Source: Pseudohongiella nitratireducens
Lineage (GTDB): Bacteria > Pseudomonadota > Gammaproteobacteria > Pseudomonadales > Pseudohongiellaceae
Assembly (NCBI RefSeq): GCF_001642735.1
Contig: NZ_LWHM01000003.1
Coordinates: forward strand, 124,001 to 188,000
DNA length: 64,000 bases
Direction of reading: 5' to 3'
Position numbers and translations under genes: made by a program. The first letter of the stretch is position 1. The number at the start of each line of letters is the position of its first letter. Below the pieces are notes generated by a model. The model was not told the DNA's origin. It did no database searches and saw only the letters and a program-made list of their open reading frames with translations. Below are positions 1-9,263 of this stretch, one piece after another.

Positions 1-31
1 TCCGTTATTGGGCGTATAGGAGTCCACTGTT

Positions 32-1471
32 TTGTCAAATGACAACAATGCACAATATCACGATGACGTCGTTCTGAGGCTGATTCAGTTTTCAATTTTC
101 TGGGCGATAGTGGCAATGGCAGCGGGGGTTTACCTGTCTGCTGAGCTCATCTGGCCAACTATTGATTTTAGCCAGCCCTGGCTGTCTTTTGGCCGCCTGC
201 GTCCCCTGCATACCAACGGCATTATTTTTGGTTTTGGTGTATCCGCATTAATGGCTACCGCATTTTACAGTGTACAACGAACCTGTCATGTCCCCCTCTT
301 TGGACACCGACTGGCCTGGTTTTGCTGCTATGGTTGGCAACTGGTGGTATTGCTAGGTGGACTTTCCCTGCTTGCCGGCTGGACATCGAGCAAAGAATAC
401 GCCGAGCTTGAATGGCCATTTGATATTGCCATTGCGGTACTTTGGATTTCATTTGGTGTGGTCTTTTTTGGCACCTTGGCTATCCGCAAAATCAGGCCGA
501 TTTATATTTCCAACTGGTTTTATGGCGCACTGATTATTGTCATCGCCATGCTGCATATCGTAAACAACCTGGCGTTACCTGTGACGCTCGACAAATCCTA
601 TTCACTCTATGCCGGTGCCCAGGATGCTGTCGTGCAATGGTGGTACGGACACAATGCTGTGGGCTTTCTGCTCACGGGCGGCTTCCTCGGCATGGTCTAC
701 TATTTCCTGCCCAAGCAGGCGAATCGGCCCATCTGGAGCTATCGCCTGTCAATCGTGTCATTCTGGGCTTTTACCTACACCTATATCTGGGCGGGCCCAC
801 ATCATCTGCATTACAGCGCTATTCCGGAATGGGTTCAGTCGCTGGGTATGGTAATGAGCATTATTCTGCTTGCACCTTCCTGGGCAACCATGATCAACGG
901 CATCATGACAGTCAGTGGAGCGTGGCAGAAATTACGGACGGATCCAGCCCTGAAGTTCATCGTACTGGCACTGGCTTTTTACGGCCTGGCTACATTTGAA
1001 GGCCCAATGATGGCGATTCGCAGTGTGAACGTGGTCAGTCACTTCACTGACTGGACGATCGGGCACGTACATTCAGGCGCACTTGGCTGGAATGCCATGA
1101 TTACTTACGGCACATTCTATTTCCTGATCCCTCGCATGGCAGGCCGCGAGTTATATAGTACACGCTTGGCAAACATCCATTTCTGGCTGGCACTGGCAGG
1201 CACCATGCTATACATCATGGCCATGTGGGCAGCTGGCGTATCGCAGGGTCTGCTCTGGTTAAGCATTGATGAGACCGGCGAATTGGGCTTCAGCTTTACT
1301 GACATCATGTCCAGCATGGCCCCTTACTATGGGTTACGCCTGATTGCCGGCCTGATTTTCCTGACTGGCACTATCCTGATGGCGTGGAATCTCTATATGA
1401 CGATGCGTGGCAACAAACCTGTCCGTGTCACACCGCCAGCAGTCGATCCAATGTATGAGGTCAAAGCATGA
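32..1471 (+). CDS. ccoN: cbb3-type cytochrome c oxidase subunit I
   Basis: Catalytic subunit of the high-affinity cbb3 oxidase, which reduces O2 at a heme b3/CuB centre in the inner membrane. The 479-residue protein has the usual family length and about 12 membrane segments. Ligand histidines fall where expected: H60 (low-spin heme), H207, H257 and H258 (CuB), Y251 as the candidate cross-linked tyrosine, and the H345/H347 pair for the two hemes. It starts with TTG at 32, ten bases after an AGGAG (18-22); no in-frame ATG lies near the N-terminus. It overlaps ccoO by ATGA, so translation is probably coupled. The promoter, where an FNR/ANR site would be expected, is outside the window. Identification is secure. 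Confidence 0.97.
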   Translation: MSNDNNAQYHDDVVLRLIQFSIFWAIVAMAAGVYLSAELIWPTIDFSQPWLSFGRLRPLHTNGIIFGFGVSALMATAFYSVQRTCHVPLFGHRLAWFCCYGWQLVVLLGGLSLLAGWTSSKEYAELEWPFDIAIAVLWISFGVVFFGTLAIRKIRPIYISNWFYGALIIVIAMLHIVNNLALPVTLDKSYSLYAGAQDAVVQWWYGHNAVGFLLTGGFLGMVYYFLPKQANRPIWSYRLSIVSFWAFTYTYIWAGPHHLHYSAIPEWVQSLGMVMSIILLAPSWATMINGIMTVSGAWQKLRTDPALKFIVLALAFYGLATFEGPMMAIRSVNVVSHFTDWTIGHVHSGALGWNAMITYGTFYFLIPRMAGRELYSTRLANIHFWLALAGTMLYIMAMWAAGVSQGLLWLSIDETGELGFSFTDIMSSMAPYYGLRLIAGLIFLTGTILMAWNLYMTMRGNKPVRVTPPAVDPMYEVKA

Positions 1472-2097
1472 GTGGAATGTCTCTCCATAAAAAGCTTGAA
1501 GAACACAGCGGACTGCTGATCTTTGGCATTCTTGCCGTTTCTGCCGTAGGTGGACTGGTGCAGATTCTCCCGATACTTTTTCAGGAATCACTGGAAACGC
1601 CGGTTGGAGCAACCGCGCCGTATTCTGCAGTCGCACTGACAGGTCGTGACATATACATTCGCGAAGGTTGCTCGGTGTGTCATACACAACAGATCAGACC
1701 ACTTATTGCAGAGGTTGAGCGCTACGGCCCTTATTCGCGCTCCGGCGAGTTTGTCTATGACCGCCCCTTCCTTTGGGGTTCTAAGCGAACCGGGCCGGAT
1801 CTTCACCGTATTGGCGGCAAATACTCTGATATCTGGCATAGAGAACATCTCTTAAACCCGCGCTCAGTCGTACCTGATTCGATCATGCCTGGATATCCCT
1901 GGCTGGCTGAGACTCCGGCAGCCGATGTTGGTGATATTCAAAAGAAGATGCGGGTGCTGCAATCCCTGGGACACCCTTATTCAGATGCCAGCATAGAAGA
2001 GGCCGAATCCGAACTGGAGGGACTGACTGAAATGGATGCACTGATTGTTTATCTGCAGCAGCTTGGCACAGCCATGCCGCAAGGAGAATTGCCATGA
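1468..2097 (+). CDS. ccoO: cbb3-type cytochrome c oxidase subunit II (monoheme)
   Basis: Membrane-anchored monoheme c subunit that passes electrons from CcoP to CcoN. One N-terminal transmembrane anchor (about residues 18-36) is followed by a periplasmic domain with a single heme-binding CSVCH motif at C68/C71/H72 and the family sequence THQQIRPL-like context just after it. The length of 209 residues is typical. The gene overlaps the end of ccoN by four bases and its stop overlaps the ccoQ start (ATGA at 2094-2097), so the first three genes form one translationally coupled unit. Confidence 0.96.
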   Translation: MSGMSLHKKLEEHSGLLIFGILAVSAVGGLVQILPILFQESLETPVGATAPYSAVALTGRDIYIREGCSVCHTQQIRPLIAEVERYGPYSRSGEFVYDRPFLWGSKRTGPDLHRIGGKYSDIWHREHLLNPRSVVPDSIMPGYPWLAETPAADVGDIQKKMRVLQSLGHPYSDASIEEAESELEGLTEMDALIVYLQQLGTAMPQGELP

Positions 2098-2237
2098 CGT
2101 ACTTTATTTTCGCTGGAGACATGCTGGTGATGTTGTTTATGGTTGTTCTGGTCATCTGGCTGACAGCTTTCGGCAGCAAAGAAGATGCACATGAGACAGC
2201 TTGTATACCGCTGAAGGATGACATTGATCATGGCTGA
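2094..2237 (+). CDS. ccoQ: cbb3 oxidase small subunit (CcoQ/FixQ)
   Basis: A 47-residue membrane peptide with a single hydrophobic helix (about residues 10-26) and a polar tail ending in IPLKDDIDHG; the PL-x-DD element is typical of CcoQ. CcoQ stabilises the cbb3 complex and is not itself catalytic. The ATG lies in the ATGA overlap with the ccoO stop, preceded by AAGGAGAA, and its stop codon overlaps the ccoP start (ATGGCTGA). Position between ccoO and ccoP, size and tail make the call firm despite the short length. Confidence 0.92.
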   Translation: MTYFIFAGDMLVMLFMVVLVIWLTAFGSKEDAHETACIPLKDDIDHG

Positions 2238-3123
2238 TTTACCCGGCGACTTCTGGAGCGGCTGGATCATTGTGCTGACGCTGGTCTCATTTTGCGTCAT
2301 CGCCTGGCTGATCTGGAGTGTTTACTTTTCTCCCACCCCTCATCCTGAGGAAGAACATGAAAATGAACCCGTGTGGGATAATAACCTGCGCGAAGGCAAC
2401 GCGCCTGCGCCCATGTGGTGGTTCTGGTTTGTACTCGGCGCCACTGTCTTTTCTGTTGGTTACCTGATGTTGTACCCCGGACTGGGTTCCTTTAGCGGCA
2501 CCCTGAACTGGTCACAGGATGCCCGGGTGCGCAACAGCCATAGTAACTATGAGAACCAGTTTGCTGCTGCCCGCGCAGAGATTGTTGATGCCGCCCTTAC
2601 TGACTTACAGTCAGACCCAGGCATGATGGCCACTGCTGAGCGCATATTCCAGCGTGAATGCTCAGCCTGTCATGGCAAAAGCGCCACCGGCCAGATTTCA
2701 TTGTTTCCAAATTTGCTGGACAGCGAATGGCAATGGGGCGGCAGTCCGGAGCAAATCGAACAGACACTTCGGGGCGGGCGTCAGGCCAATATGCTGGCCT
2801 GGCAGGGAACTATTGAGCCGGCGGCCATTGAGCAGGTGGCTGAGTATGTACTGCAAATGCATGAAGGCAGTGATAACAGCCACCCGGGGCAAACCACATA
2901 CACCACATATTGCGTCGCCTGTCATGGAGCTGATGGCAGTGGCAACATCATGCTTGGTGCGCCAGCCCTCAACGATAATATATGGCTATATGGTAATGAG
3001 CTCAACGATGTACTTGAATCCATAACCAATGGACGCCAGGGCATGATGCCAGCATTTGATCAACGCCTGGATGATGCCCAGATCCGCTTGCTGGTTGCCT
3101 GGCTAACACGATCACAGAATTGA
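2230..3123 (+). CDS. ccoP: cbb3-type cytochrome c oxidase subunit III (diheme)
   Basis: Diheme cytochrome c subunit, the electron entry point of the cbb3 oxidase. The 297-residue protein has two N-terminal membrane helices (about residues 12-33 and 60-80) and two c-type domains, with heme motifs CSACH at 144-148 and CVACH at 228-232. I start it at the ATG at 2230, inside the end of ccoQ, because MADLPGDFW is the family N-terminus; an in-frame ATG 12 bases upstream is possible but less likely. No ccoG, ccoH, ccoI or ccoS assembly genes follow, so these must be elsewhere in the genome. Confidence 0.96.
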   Translation: MADLPGDFWSGWIIVLTLVSFCVIAWLIWSVYFSPTPHPEEEHENEPVWDNNLREGNAPAPMWWFWFVLGATVFSVGYLMLYPGLGSFSGTLNWSQDARVRNSHSNYENQFAAARAEIVDAALTDLQSDPGMMATAERIFQRECSACHGKSATGQISLFPNLLDSEWQWGGSPEQIEQTLRGGRQANMLAWQGTIEPAAIEQVAEYVLQMHEGSDNSHPGQTTYTTYCVACHGADGSGNIMLGAPALNDNIWLYGNELNDVLESITNGRQGMMPAFDQRLDDAQIRLLVAWLTRSQN

Positions 3124-3266
3124 TATTTTCCATGAGTTTTGTCCGAACGGTCGCTTGAGATCGCAATTGGATTTGGCGATACTGTCATCAGACTTATCCG
3201 TCAATTAACCCGTAAAAAGACAGCCTGACCCAGGCCGTTCTTTCGCGACCCAAAGGACAACCCTCT

Positions 3267-5150
3267 ATGCGCCACCTGATCTACTCCCTACTGTTTATAT
3301 TCACACTCGCAGCTTGTGGTGAGCAGGCCTCTACTCCATCTGCACCGCTGACATCCTCGACTGAATCTCAAATCACGGAAGCCGCAGAGACTGAATCTGC
3401 ACGCCTTAACGCCTGGTTTGATGAGAAGTATGACGAGCGGTTACAGCAGTTTGATCCTATTTCGCTGACCATGCAGGGTCGCAAGGAGAGATACACGGAC
3501 ATTGATGACATGTCTGTGCAGGCACAGGAAGCAGAACTGGTCTGGTTCCAGCAGGCAACCGCAGAGATGGAAGACAATTTTGATTACGATGCCCTCGACC
3601 GGGAAGCGAAAATGTCCTGGGACATTTGGCAATACCAGCTTGAGCAGGCCGAACTGGCAGCTGAATTTCGGTACAATGGTTTCGTTTTCGACCAGATGAA
3701 TGGCAATCATAGTTTCCTGCCAACCTTTCTGATCAACTTCCACGATATTGCTTCCGTCTCCGATTATGAAGCGTTTATTTCCCGGATCACCGAAACAGGC
3801 CGAGCATTAAATCAGGGCCTTGAGCGAGCCGCTGAAACGGCTACACAAGGCGTCACCATGCCAGAATTTGCGCTCGATGGTGTTATTGCTCAATCCCAGA
3901 GCGTGATCACTGGTGCACCGTTTACCGAAAATGCCGAAACTGACTCAGCGCTGTGGGCGCATGCCAAATCCCAGGTCGCCAACCTGGTGGAGCAAGGCGC
4001 TCTTGAACAACCTGATGCAGACTCCTTACTCGCAGACACGGCAGACGCCCTGACTACCACGTTAGCTCCTGCTTATCAGGACATTATTGCCTGGGCAGAA
4101 GAAGAAAAAGCCAACGCACCGGAAGTCGCTATGGGCCTGGTCTCTCAACCCGGTGGTGAGGCCTACTACCAGTATCGGCTTGCCAACCAGACCACGACGG
4201 AGCTGACCGCAGATGAAATTCACGCCATCGGCCTTGCTGATGTGGCCCGCCTGCGCAGCGAAATGGAAGAGGTCATGGCCAGCACCGACTTTGACGGCTC
4301 CTTGCAGGAATTCTTTGTCATGCTGCGAGAAACCAGTGATGACGAGCGCTTCTACTACCCCAATACCGACGAGGGCCGTCAAGGCTATATCGATGACGCG
4401 ACTGCCGCTATTGAAAACATTAAAGCAGTACTGCCGGATTACTTTGCCACATTACCGCAGGCGGACCTGGTTGTGCGCCGTGTTGAACCTTTCCGTGAGC
4501 GCGACGGCGGCGCTCAGCATTACTATTCCGGTACGCCAGACGGCTCACGCCCAGGGATCTACTATGCGCACCTGTCTGACATGACAGCAATGCCCAAATC
4601 AGAACTGGAAGTGATCGCTTACCACGAAGGGCTGCCGGGCCACCACATGCAGATCTCGATTGCTCAGGAGTTGCAGGATCTGCCACGGTTCCGGACACAG
4701 GCAGGCTTTACCGCCTATTCCGAAGGCTGGGGCCTGTACTCTGAATACCTGGCAAATGAGATGCCAGGCACCTACGAAGATCCCTACTCCCAGTTTGGTC
4801 GCCTGACATCTGAGATGTGGCGTGCAATTCGCCTGGTAGTCGATACTGGCCTGCATGCGAAAGGCTGGACGGAGCAGGAGGCGGTCGACTATTTTGCCGA
4901 AAACTCATCAGTGCCTCTGGCTGCGATCCGTTCCGAGATTCGCCGTTATATCGTCATGCCGGGTCAGGCGACGTCATACAAAATCGGGATGAATAAAATC
5001 CTTGAGCTTCGCGAACATGCTCGCCTGGAACTGGGCGAAGACTTTGATATCCGCGGTTTCCACGACGCCGTGCTGCTAGGCGGCGCTATGCCACTACACT
5101 TGCTGGAGCGTCGAGTGCAGCAATGGATTGACGACGTTAAAGCCAGCTAG
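3267..5150 (+). CDS. DUF885 family lipoprotein, putative metallopeptidase
   Basis: A 627-residue exported lipoprotein. The N-terminus MRHLIYSLLFIFTLAAC is a type II signal peptide with lipobox LAAC, so the mature protein is lipidated on Cys17. The rest is the DUF885 family, recognised by the motif HEGLPGHHMQ (H453, E454, H459, H460), which resembles a zinc-peptidase helix, and by a conserved C-terminal half that includes RAIRLVVDTGLHAKGW. DUF885 proteins are thought to be peptidases; substrate is unknown. It stands alone, 143 bases after ccoP, with AAAGGA as a likely ribosome binding site. Confidence 0.9.
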   Translation: MRHLIYSLLFIFTLAACGEQASTPSAPLTSSTESQITEAAETESARLNAWFDEKYDERLQQFDPISLTMQGRKERYTDIDDMSVQAQEAELVWFQQATAEMEDNFDYDALDREAKMSWDIWQYQLEQAELAAEFRYNGFVFDQMNGNHSFLPTFLINFHDIASVSDYEAFISRITETGRALNQGLERAAETATQGVTMPEFALDGVIAQSQSVITGAPFTENAETDSALWAHAKSQVANLVEQGALEQPDADSLLADTADALTTTLAPAYQDIIAWAEEEKANAPEVAMGLVSQPGGEAYYQYRLANQTTTELTADEIHAIGLADVARLRSEMEEVMASTDFDGSLQEFFVMLRETSDDERFYYPNTDEGRQGYIDDATAAIENIKAVLPDYFATLPQADLVVRRVEPFRERDGGAQHYYSGTPDGSRPGIYYAHLSDMTAMPKSELEVIAYHEGLPGHHMQISIAQELQDLPRFRTQAGFTAYSEGWGLYSEYLANEMPGTYEDPYSQFGRLTSEMWRAIRLVVDTGLHAKGWTEQEAVDYFAENSSVPLAAIRSEIRRYIVMPGQATSYKIGMNKILELREHARLELGEDFDIRGFHDAVLLGGAMPLHLLERRVQQWIDDVKAS

Positions 5151-5165
5151 TGAGTTCTGCCATGC

Positions 5166-5208
5166 TGCCCGCCCTGCCTTAAATGAGATGTCTGAGGCAG
5201 GCCGGGCA
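5166..5208 (+). terminator. hairpin after the DUF885 gene
   Basis: Inverted repeat with 14-base arms (5166-5179 and 5195-5208), one mismatch and a 15-base loop, starting 16 bases after the stop codon. It lacks a T-run, so it is either a weak or Rho-assisted terminator or an RNA-stabilising hairpin. Confidence 0.4.
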
Positions 5209-5302
5209 GAGGGAAGGGCCAGAAGCGTAAAATTTTGCTGCTCTACTGCCAGCGATTCAGTACACTGTCTCGTAGCACTAATAAGAATGAGGCAGATACA
5301 AG

Positions 5303-6652
5303 GTGGAGTTTGAAGAATTCAATCAGCGATTGATGGAGATTGCCAATCGCATTATTGAGGCAACCCTGCAGACCGAAACATACGCACAACTCGCTGCAGT
5401 TCTGGTTATCTACGCATCAGCTTTCTTCGTTACCAGCCGTATCAGAAAATTCCTGCCTCTACTTGCTGACGCTCCCTCTGATGCACCATTGGGCCCAATG
5501 CGCCGTCTGACGGGCAAACTGGGCAATTTGCTGTTTCCACTGCTCACCATTCTGGTACTGAGTTTTAGCGTAGAACTGAGCGCACAATTGCTCGGCCAGT
5601 CCTGGCTGGTTCGTACAGCACTCATTGTCGCCATGCTGCTGGTGTATCGCTCCGTTATTCGCGATCACATAACCAATGAATTTATTTCCTTCATCCTGCT
5701 CTGGGTGGGGCTGCCTCTGTTATTTCTGCACCTGCTTGACCTGCTCAACCCGATTATCGCCATTCTTGAGTCAATGCAGTTCCGTGCCGGTAATATCCGC
5801 ATTTCCGCTTACGGTATTGTCCGTGTTGTCCTATTTGGTTCAGTCCTGTTCTGGTTGGGCCGGGCTTCCACCATTGCCGGACAGGACATTATCAGACGCC
5901 AGGAGAAACTGGACTTCCGCACCAAAGAAGTTGCCGCCAAAGTGTTGGAAGTCGGCGTCTTTGTGCTCATTTCCATTTTATTGCTGCAGGTCATGGGCAT
6001 TAACCTGACAGCCTTGGCTGTCTTTGGTGGCGCAGTGGGTGTGGGTCTGGGTTTTGGCTTACAGGCAATCGCCTCAAATTTCATTTCCGGCCTTATTATT
6101 CTGCTGGATCGCTCTATTTCCATCGATGATTACATCGAACTCGAGGATGGTCGCACCGGTGTGGTTCGGGAAATGACACTGCGATCGACGACACTGGAAA
6201 CCTATGACGGTAAAGACATCATGGTACCGAACGAAAAGTTCGTGACCGAAAGCTTTACCAACTGGACACATAAAGACAGCCGACAACGCTATCGTGTCGA
6301 CTTCTCAGTCGCCTATGACTCAGACATACGCAAACTCGTTGAGATCGTCAAAGAAACGGTAGCATCCCACCCTCAGGTCATCAGCAAAGAAGGCACCCCA
6401 TTAGAGGAAATGCCGGATTGCGAGATTGCCAGTTTCGGTGACTCAGGTGTCAATATGCTGGTCGAGTTCTGGATGGAAGGCATTGATGACGGCAAAAACC
6501 GAGTCGGCGGTGATTTGATGCTGATGATTTTTGAGGCCATGCGAGAAAACGGCTTTACGATTCCGTTCCCGCAACGCGAAGTACGTATCCTGAATGAGCA
6601 TCCGGTCACAGCACAGAAAAGCAGCAACGATGATAATAACGTTTCAGCCTGA
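5303..6652 (+). CDS. MscS-family mechanosensitive ion channel
   Basis: Integral membrane channel that opens under membrane tension to relieve osmotic shock. The 449-residue protein has about five to six N-terminal transmembrane segments and then the MscS core: a glycine/alanine-rich pore helix (about residues 238-260, FGGAVGVGLGFGLQAIASNF), followed by the beta domain (RSISIDDYIELEDGRTG, DGKDIMVPNEKF) and the alpha/beta vestibule. It is longer than E. coli MscS (286 residues), with the extra helices at the N-terminus. Start is GTG at 5303 with only a weak AGG-rich stretch upstream; the ATG at 5333 is an alternative. It converges on the ZIP gene with a 12-base gap. Confidence 0.93.
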   Translation: MEFEEFNQRLMEIANRIIEATLQTETYAQLAAVLVIYASAFFVTSRIRKFLPLLADAPSDAPLGPMRRLTGKLGNLLFPLLTILVLSFSVELSAQLLGQSWLVRTALIVAMLLVYRSVIRDHITNEFISFILLWVGLPLLFLHLLDLLNPIIAILESMQFRAGNIRISAYGIVRVVLFGSVLFWLGRASTIAGQDIIRRQEKLDFRTKEVAAKVLEVGVFVLISILLLQVMGINLTALAVFGGAVGVGLGFGLQAIASNFISGLIILLDRSISIDDYIELEDGRTGVVREMTLRSTTLETYDGKDIMVPNEKFVTESFTNWTHKDSRQRYRVDFSVAYDSDIRKLVEIVKETVASHPQVISKEGTPLEEMPDCEIASFGDSGVNMLVEFWMEGIDDGKNRVGGDLMLMIFEAMRENGFTIPFPQREVRILNEHPVTAQKSSNDDNNVSA

Positions 6653-6664
6653 GAGCTGTAGTCT

Positions 6665-7381
6665 TTAGCCTGACGTGGCCAAATGGCCTGCCAGGCCCAA
6701 GAGAAACCCAAACACCGCACCTAAAGCCGGAGACCAGTGATTCTCAAGTTTTGCCTGGGGTGCCACATCCTCAAATACCAGATAGATAATGCCGCCACTG
6801 GCAAACAGCATAATTCCCCCTAACATTTCAGGACGCTCGGGCAGATAATAAAACCCAAGAAGCGCGGAAACAGGCCCCGCAAGCATTAACAGACCAAAGC
6901 CAGCCAGGAGTCTCAAAACGGACTGTTTCGAGTTCTCAGTCAGCTCTTCAAACGCGTTAAAGCCCTCGGGAATATTTTGCAACACGATTAATGCGGATAT
7001 CAGCAGGCCGGTATCCTGACCCGTGGCAAATGCTGCCCCCAACACCATTGCCTCGGGGATAAAATCAGCCAGCATCGCCACGAGCTGGCCAAGCGAGCTT
7101 TTCAACTTGCCCAGGTAGATATCGAGAAGACAAAAACAGACACCGCCGCCAGCAAAACTCAACAGCGACAGTAACGGTGATAACGACTCACTCCCATCAG
7201 GAACCAGCACCAGAGCGACGGCTGAGATTAATGCGCCACCACCAAAGGCAACGATGAAGCGCCGCCAAGGCTCAGTCAGTATGTCTGGCCACTCAATATC
7301 CAGCATTGCCATCCCCGCACCAACGGGGATGGAAGCGCCCGCCAGGGTTGATAATATCAGCAGAATGAGTAGCTCGGACAA
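6665..7381 (-). CDS. ZIP-family divalent metal transporter
   Basis: Inner-membrane metal importer of the ZIP family, most likely for zinc or related divalent cations. The 238-residue protein has about eight hydrophobic segments; the diagnostic helix-IV and helix-V motifs are DFIPEAMVLGAAF and QNIPEGFNAFEE, which supply the metal-site acid and asparagine residues. The usual histidine of the HNxPEG motif is replaced by glutamine (QNIPEG), so metal preference could differ. Start is TTG at 7381 with GGAG about ten bases upstream; a later start would cut into the first helix. No metal-regulator site was recognised. Confidence 0.88.
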   Translation of the reverse strand: MSELLILLILSTLAGASIPVGAGMAMLDIEWPDILTEPWRRFIVAFGGGALISAVALVLVPDGSESLSPLLSLLSFAGGGVCFCLLDIYLGKLKSSLGQLVAMLADFIPEAMVLGAAFATGQDTGLLISALIVLQNIPEGFNAFEELTENSKQSVLRLLAGFGLLMLAGPVSALLGFYYLPERPEMLGGIMLFASGGIIYLVFEDVAPQAKLENHWSPALGAVFGFLLGLAGHLATSG

Positions 7382-7443
7382 AGCAGTTCAGCTCCGGAAA
7401 GCGATGCACTAGGTCATCATAGTAGCAGGTCGCGGAACTGAGA

Positions 7444-8256
7444 TTAAACAGCGACTGGCCACAACGGCTGGGGACCTTCCGGATCATTATCTTCCGGCTC
7501 GGTGTTTGCAGTCAGGTATGCCAGAATAGCGTCACGCAATTTCTTGCTATCCACCCCATGATTACCAAACAGGCGATTAAATTCGAACACAAAAGGGTGC
7601 TGCCCTACCAGGGCAATATCAAAGCCGGCATGATTGACACCCAGATCTTGAGCAAGCCGCAGCGCCAGGTCGGTTACAACCGCCGGCACAGGTGATGTAT
7701 CAATAGCGCCGCCTTTGGATACATTATTATAAAAGCCTTGCTCCGACTGCATGCGCCAGTAGGCCGCTACCACTTTATCTCCCACGACAACGACGCGGGC
7801 ATCCCGGTCTATCGGCAGATATTCCTGGGCGTAGAGGACATCAGTCTTTGCACAGTATTCTCGCCAGTCCTGCGTCGACTCAATCAACCAGACACCTTCA
7901 CCCATGCTCGCCTTGGGTAATTTAGCGACAAAGGGCAGGGTCATCATGTCCCAGATATGATCCTGTGACTCTGGTGTATTTGCCTCGATCATCGTCCATG
8001 GAGTATGCGCAGGTGCGACGACCTCAAATGCACGGGTCATTTCAACCTTGTTGTGACCAATGCGGTAGCTCGCTTCGCTGGGGAAAACACGACAATTCAG
8101 GCCATAGACTAGCGCATTGAGCTGCCAATATTCCGGGAAGAGCACCCAGTCGGCTCCTGCCAGCAGGTCTTTATGCGAAAAGATATCGCCTGGCTTCAGG
8201 ACAGTTGTGTCGGGAAACCCCAGGGTGCGAAAAACATTAAACGACACCAGGTTCAT
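7444..8256 (-). CDS. RimK-like ATP-grasp family protein
   Basis: A 270-residue ATP-grasp enzyme of the RimK/glutathione-synthetase-like type. Visible elements are the central nucleotide-binding lid (PFVAKLPKASMGEGVWLIE), the QEYLPIDRDARVVVVGDKVV segment and the C-terminal metal/ATP site (GVNHAGFDIA, FVFEFNRLFG). ATP-grasp ligases join a carboxylate to an amine; the substrate here is unknown. I place the start at the ATG at 8256 (MNLVSFNVFRTLGFP); a TTG 54 bases further up has no ribosome binding site. It lies 62 bases upstream of the ZIP gene on the same strand. It could be a peptide-tailoring or small-molecule ligase. Confidence 0.78.
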   Translation of the reverse strand: MNLVSFNVFRTLGFPDTTVLKPGDIFSHKDLLAGADWVLFPEYWQLNALVYGLNCRVFPSEASYRIGHNKVEMTRAFEVVAPAHTPWTMIEANTPESQDHIWDMMTLPFVAKLPKASMGEGVWLIESTQDWREYCAKTDVLYAQEYLPIDRDARVVVVGDKVVAAYWRMQSEQGFYNNVSKGGAIDTSPVPAVVTDLALRLAQDLGVNHAGFDIALVGQHPFVFEFNRLFGNHGVDSKKLRDAILAYLTANTEPEDNDPEGPQPLWPVAV

Positions 8257-8324
8257 TGGCTGTGCGCTCGTAAAAAAAGCGCATTGTATGTATTTTTCAC
8301 CCCCTGGCAAGCATTTTTAAATGC

Positions 8325-8723
8325 TCAGTCTTCACCAGCGAACATCGCAAAGACTTCTTCGCCTGTCATTTTCCGGGTGTTATTGCTGAACGAATAATAA
8401 CCGGGTTTTTCATCAATGAAAATTTCACTGTTCATTGTAAACTCCCCCTCGGCAAACAGCCCGGCTGGAAGAATATATTCGCCGTTTTCTTTTAGATGAT
8501 AAAACAAGTGCGTGCCACAACGCTGGCAAAAGCCACGCTCTGCCCAGTCTGATGACTGGAAAATAGCTGGGGCATCACCCGAAAACGTTACGTCATTACC
8601 AACATGAACCGCTAACATCGGGCCTCCCGACCAGCGCCGGCAAGTTGAGCAGTGGCACACATCAATACCCGACGTATCAGGTGCAGTCACTTCGATTACG
8701 CCACAAAGGCATTTCCCTCTCAT
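8325..8723 (-). CDS. GFA/CENP-V domain protein
   Basis: A 132-residue zinc-binding protein of the GFA family (glutathione-dependent formaldehyde-activating fold). The family cysteines are present: CLCG at residues 5-8, CHCSTCRR around 23-30 and CQRCGTHLF around 66-74. Members bind zinc; only some act on S-hydroxymethylglutathione, so the reaction here is not assigned. The ATG is preceded by GGGAGGG. It is 69 bases from the ATP-grasp gene downstream and on the same strand, so the two might be co-transcribed. Confidence 0.87.
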   Translation of the reverse strand: MRGKCLCGVIEVTAPDTSGIDVCHCSTCRRWSGGPMLAVHVGNDVTFSGDAPAIFQSSDWAERGFCQRCGTHLFYHLKENGEYILPAGLFAEGEFTMNSEIFIDEKPGYYSFSNNTRKMTGEEVFAMFAGED

Positions 8724-8779
8724 GTTCCCTCCCGTATCTCAAGATGATGGTTATCGCCGGTTGACGATACGCCTGCCTC

Positions 8780-9217
8780 TCACTCTCGGTCACTCCAATA
8801 ATGCTGCATATCCAGAAACAGGTATGAGGCTGTCCAGGTGATAAGTACCAGGCCAGTCAATGACTCAATACCCGTCAAGAAACGGATATCTCCTTCAGGG
8901 AAAATATCGCCAAACCCTAACGTTGTAAATACCGTGAAAGAGTAGTACACACAGTCCAGGAACGTGCCATCAAATGCTCCAGACAACCCGCCAAGCACAT
9001 CGGTCGACACTGCAAAATAGTAGGCAATAGCAAACAGCCAGATCTCAATAGCATGCGCCAACAATGCCCCCAGCAACCCAATCACGATGCGATAGCGGTG
9101 CAGAACATGCCATCGAGGAATAAACCGGTTTAGACGATAAAGAAACTCATAGTGCACAATGACTACCGCCACAACCACAACGATATTAATCAGAAATATA
9201 TCAAGCATTGCTATCAT
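8780..9217 (-). CDS. two-helix potassium channel family protein
   Basis: A 145-residue ion channel of the Ion_trans_2 type. It has an N-terminal membrane helix (about residues 4-24), two more hydrophobic stretches (about 45-67 and 110-135) and between them a pore loop with the selectivity-filter-like sequence TVFTTLGFGDIFP, where potassium channels have T-x-G-Y/F-G-D. There is no cytoplasmic RCK domain, so gating control is unknown. Start at 9217 is uncertain, with another ATG nine bases downstream and no clear ribosome binding site for either. Confidence 0.87.
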   Translation of the reverse strand: MIAMLDIFLINIVVVVAVVIVHYEFLYRLNRFIPRWHVLHRYRIVIGLLGALLAHAIEIWLFAIAYYFAVSTDVLGGLSGAFDGTFLDCVYYSFTVFTTLGFGDIFPEGDIRFLTGIESLTGLVLITWTASYLFLDMQHYWSDRE

Positions 9218-9263
9218 GACGGGACATCACATGACTCGAAATTGGGGCGAATTTCCAACATGA

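Noticed and set aside
5128-5313. 61-codon frame after the DUF885 gene
   Set aside because: It spans the stop of that gene, the hairpin and the MscS start, with no ribosome binding site and no protein-like composition.
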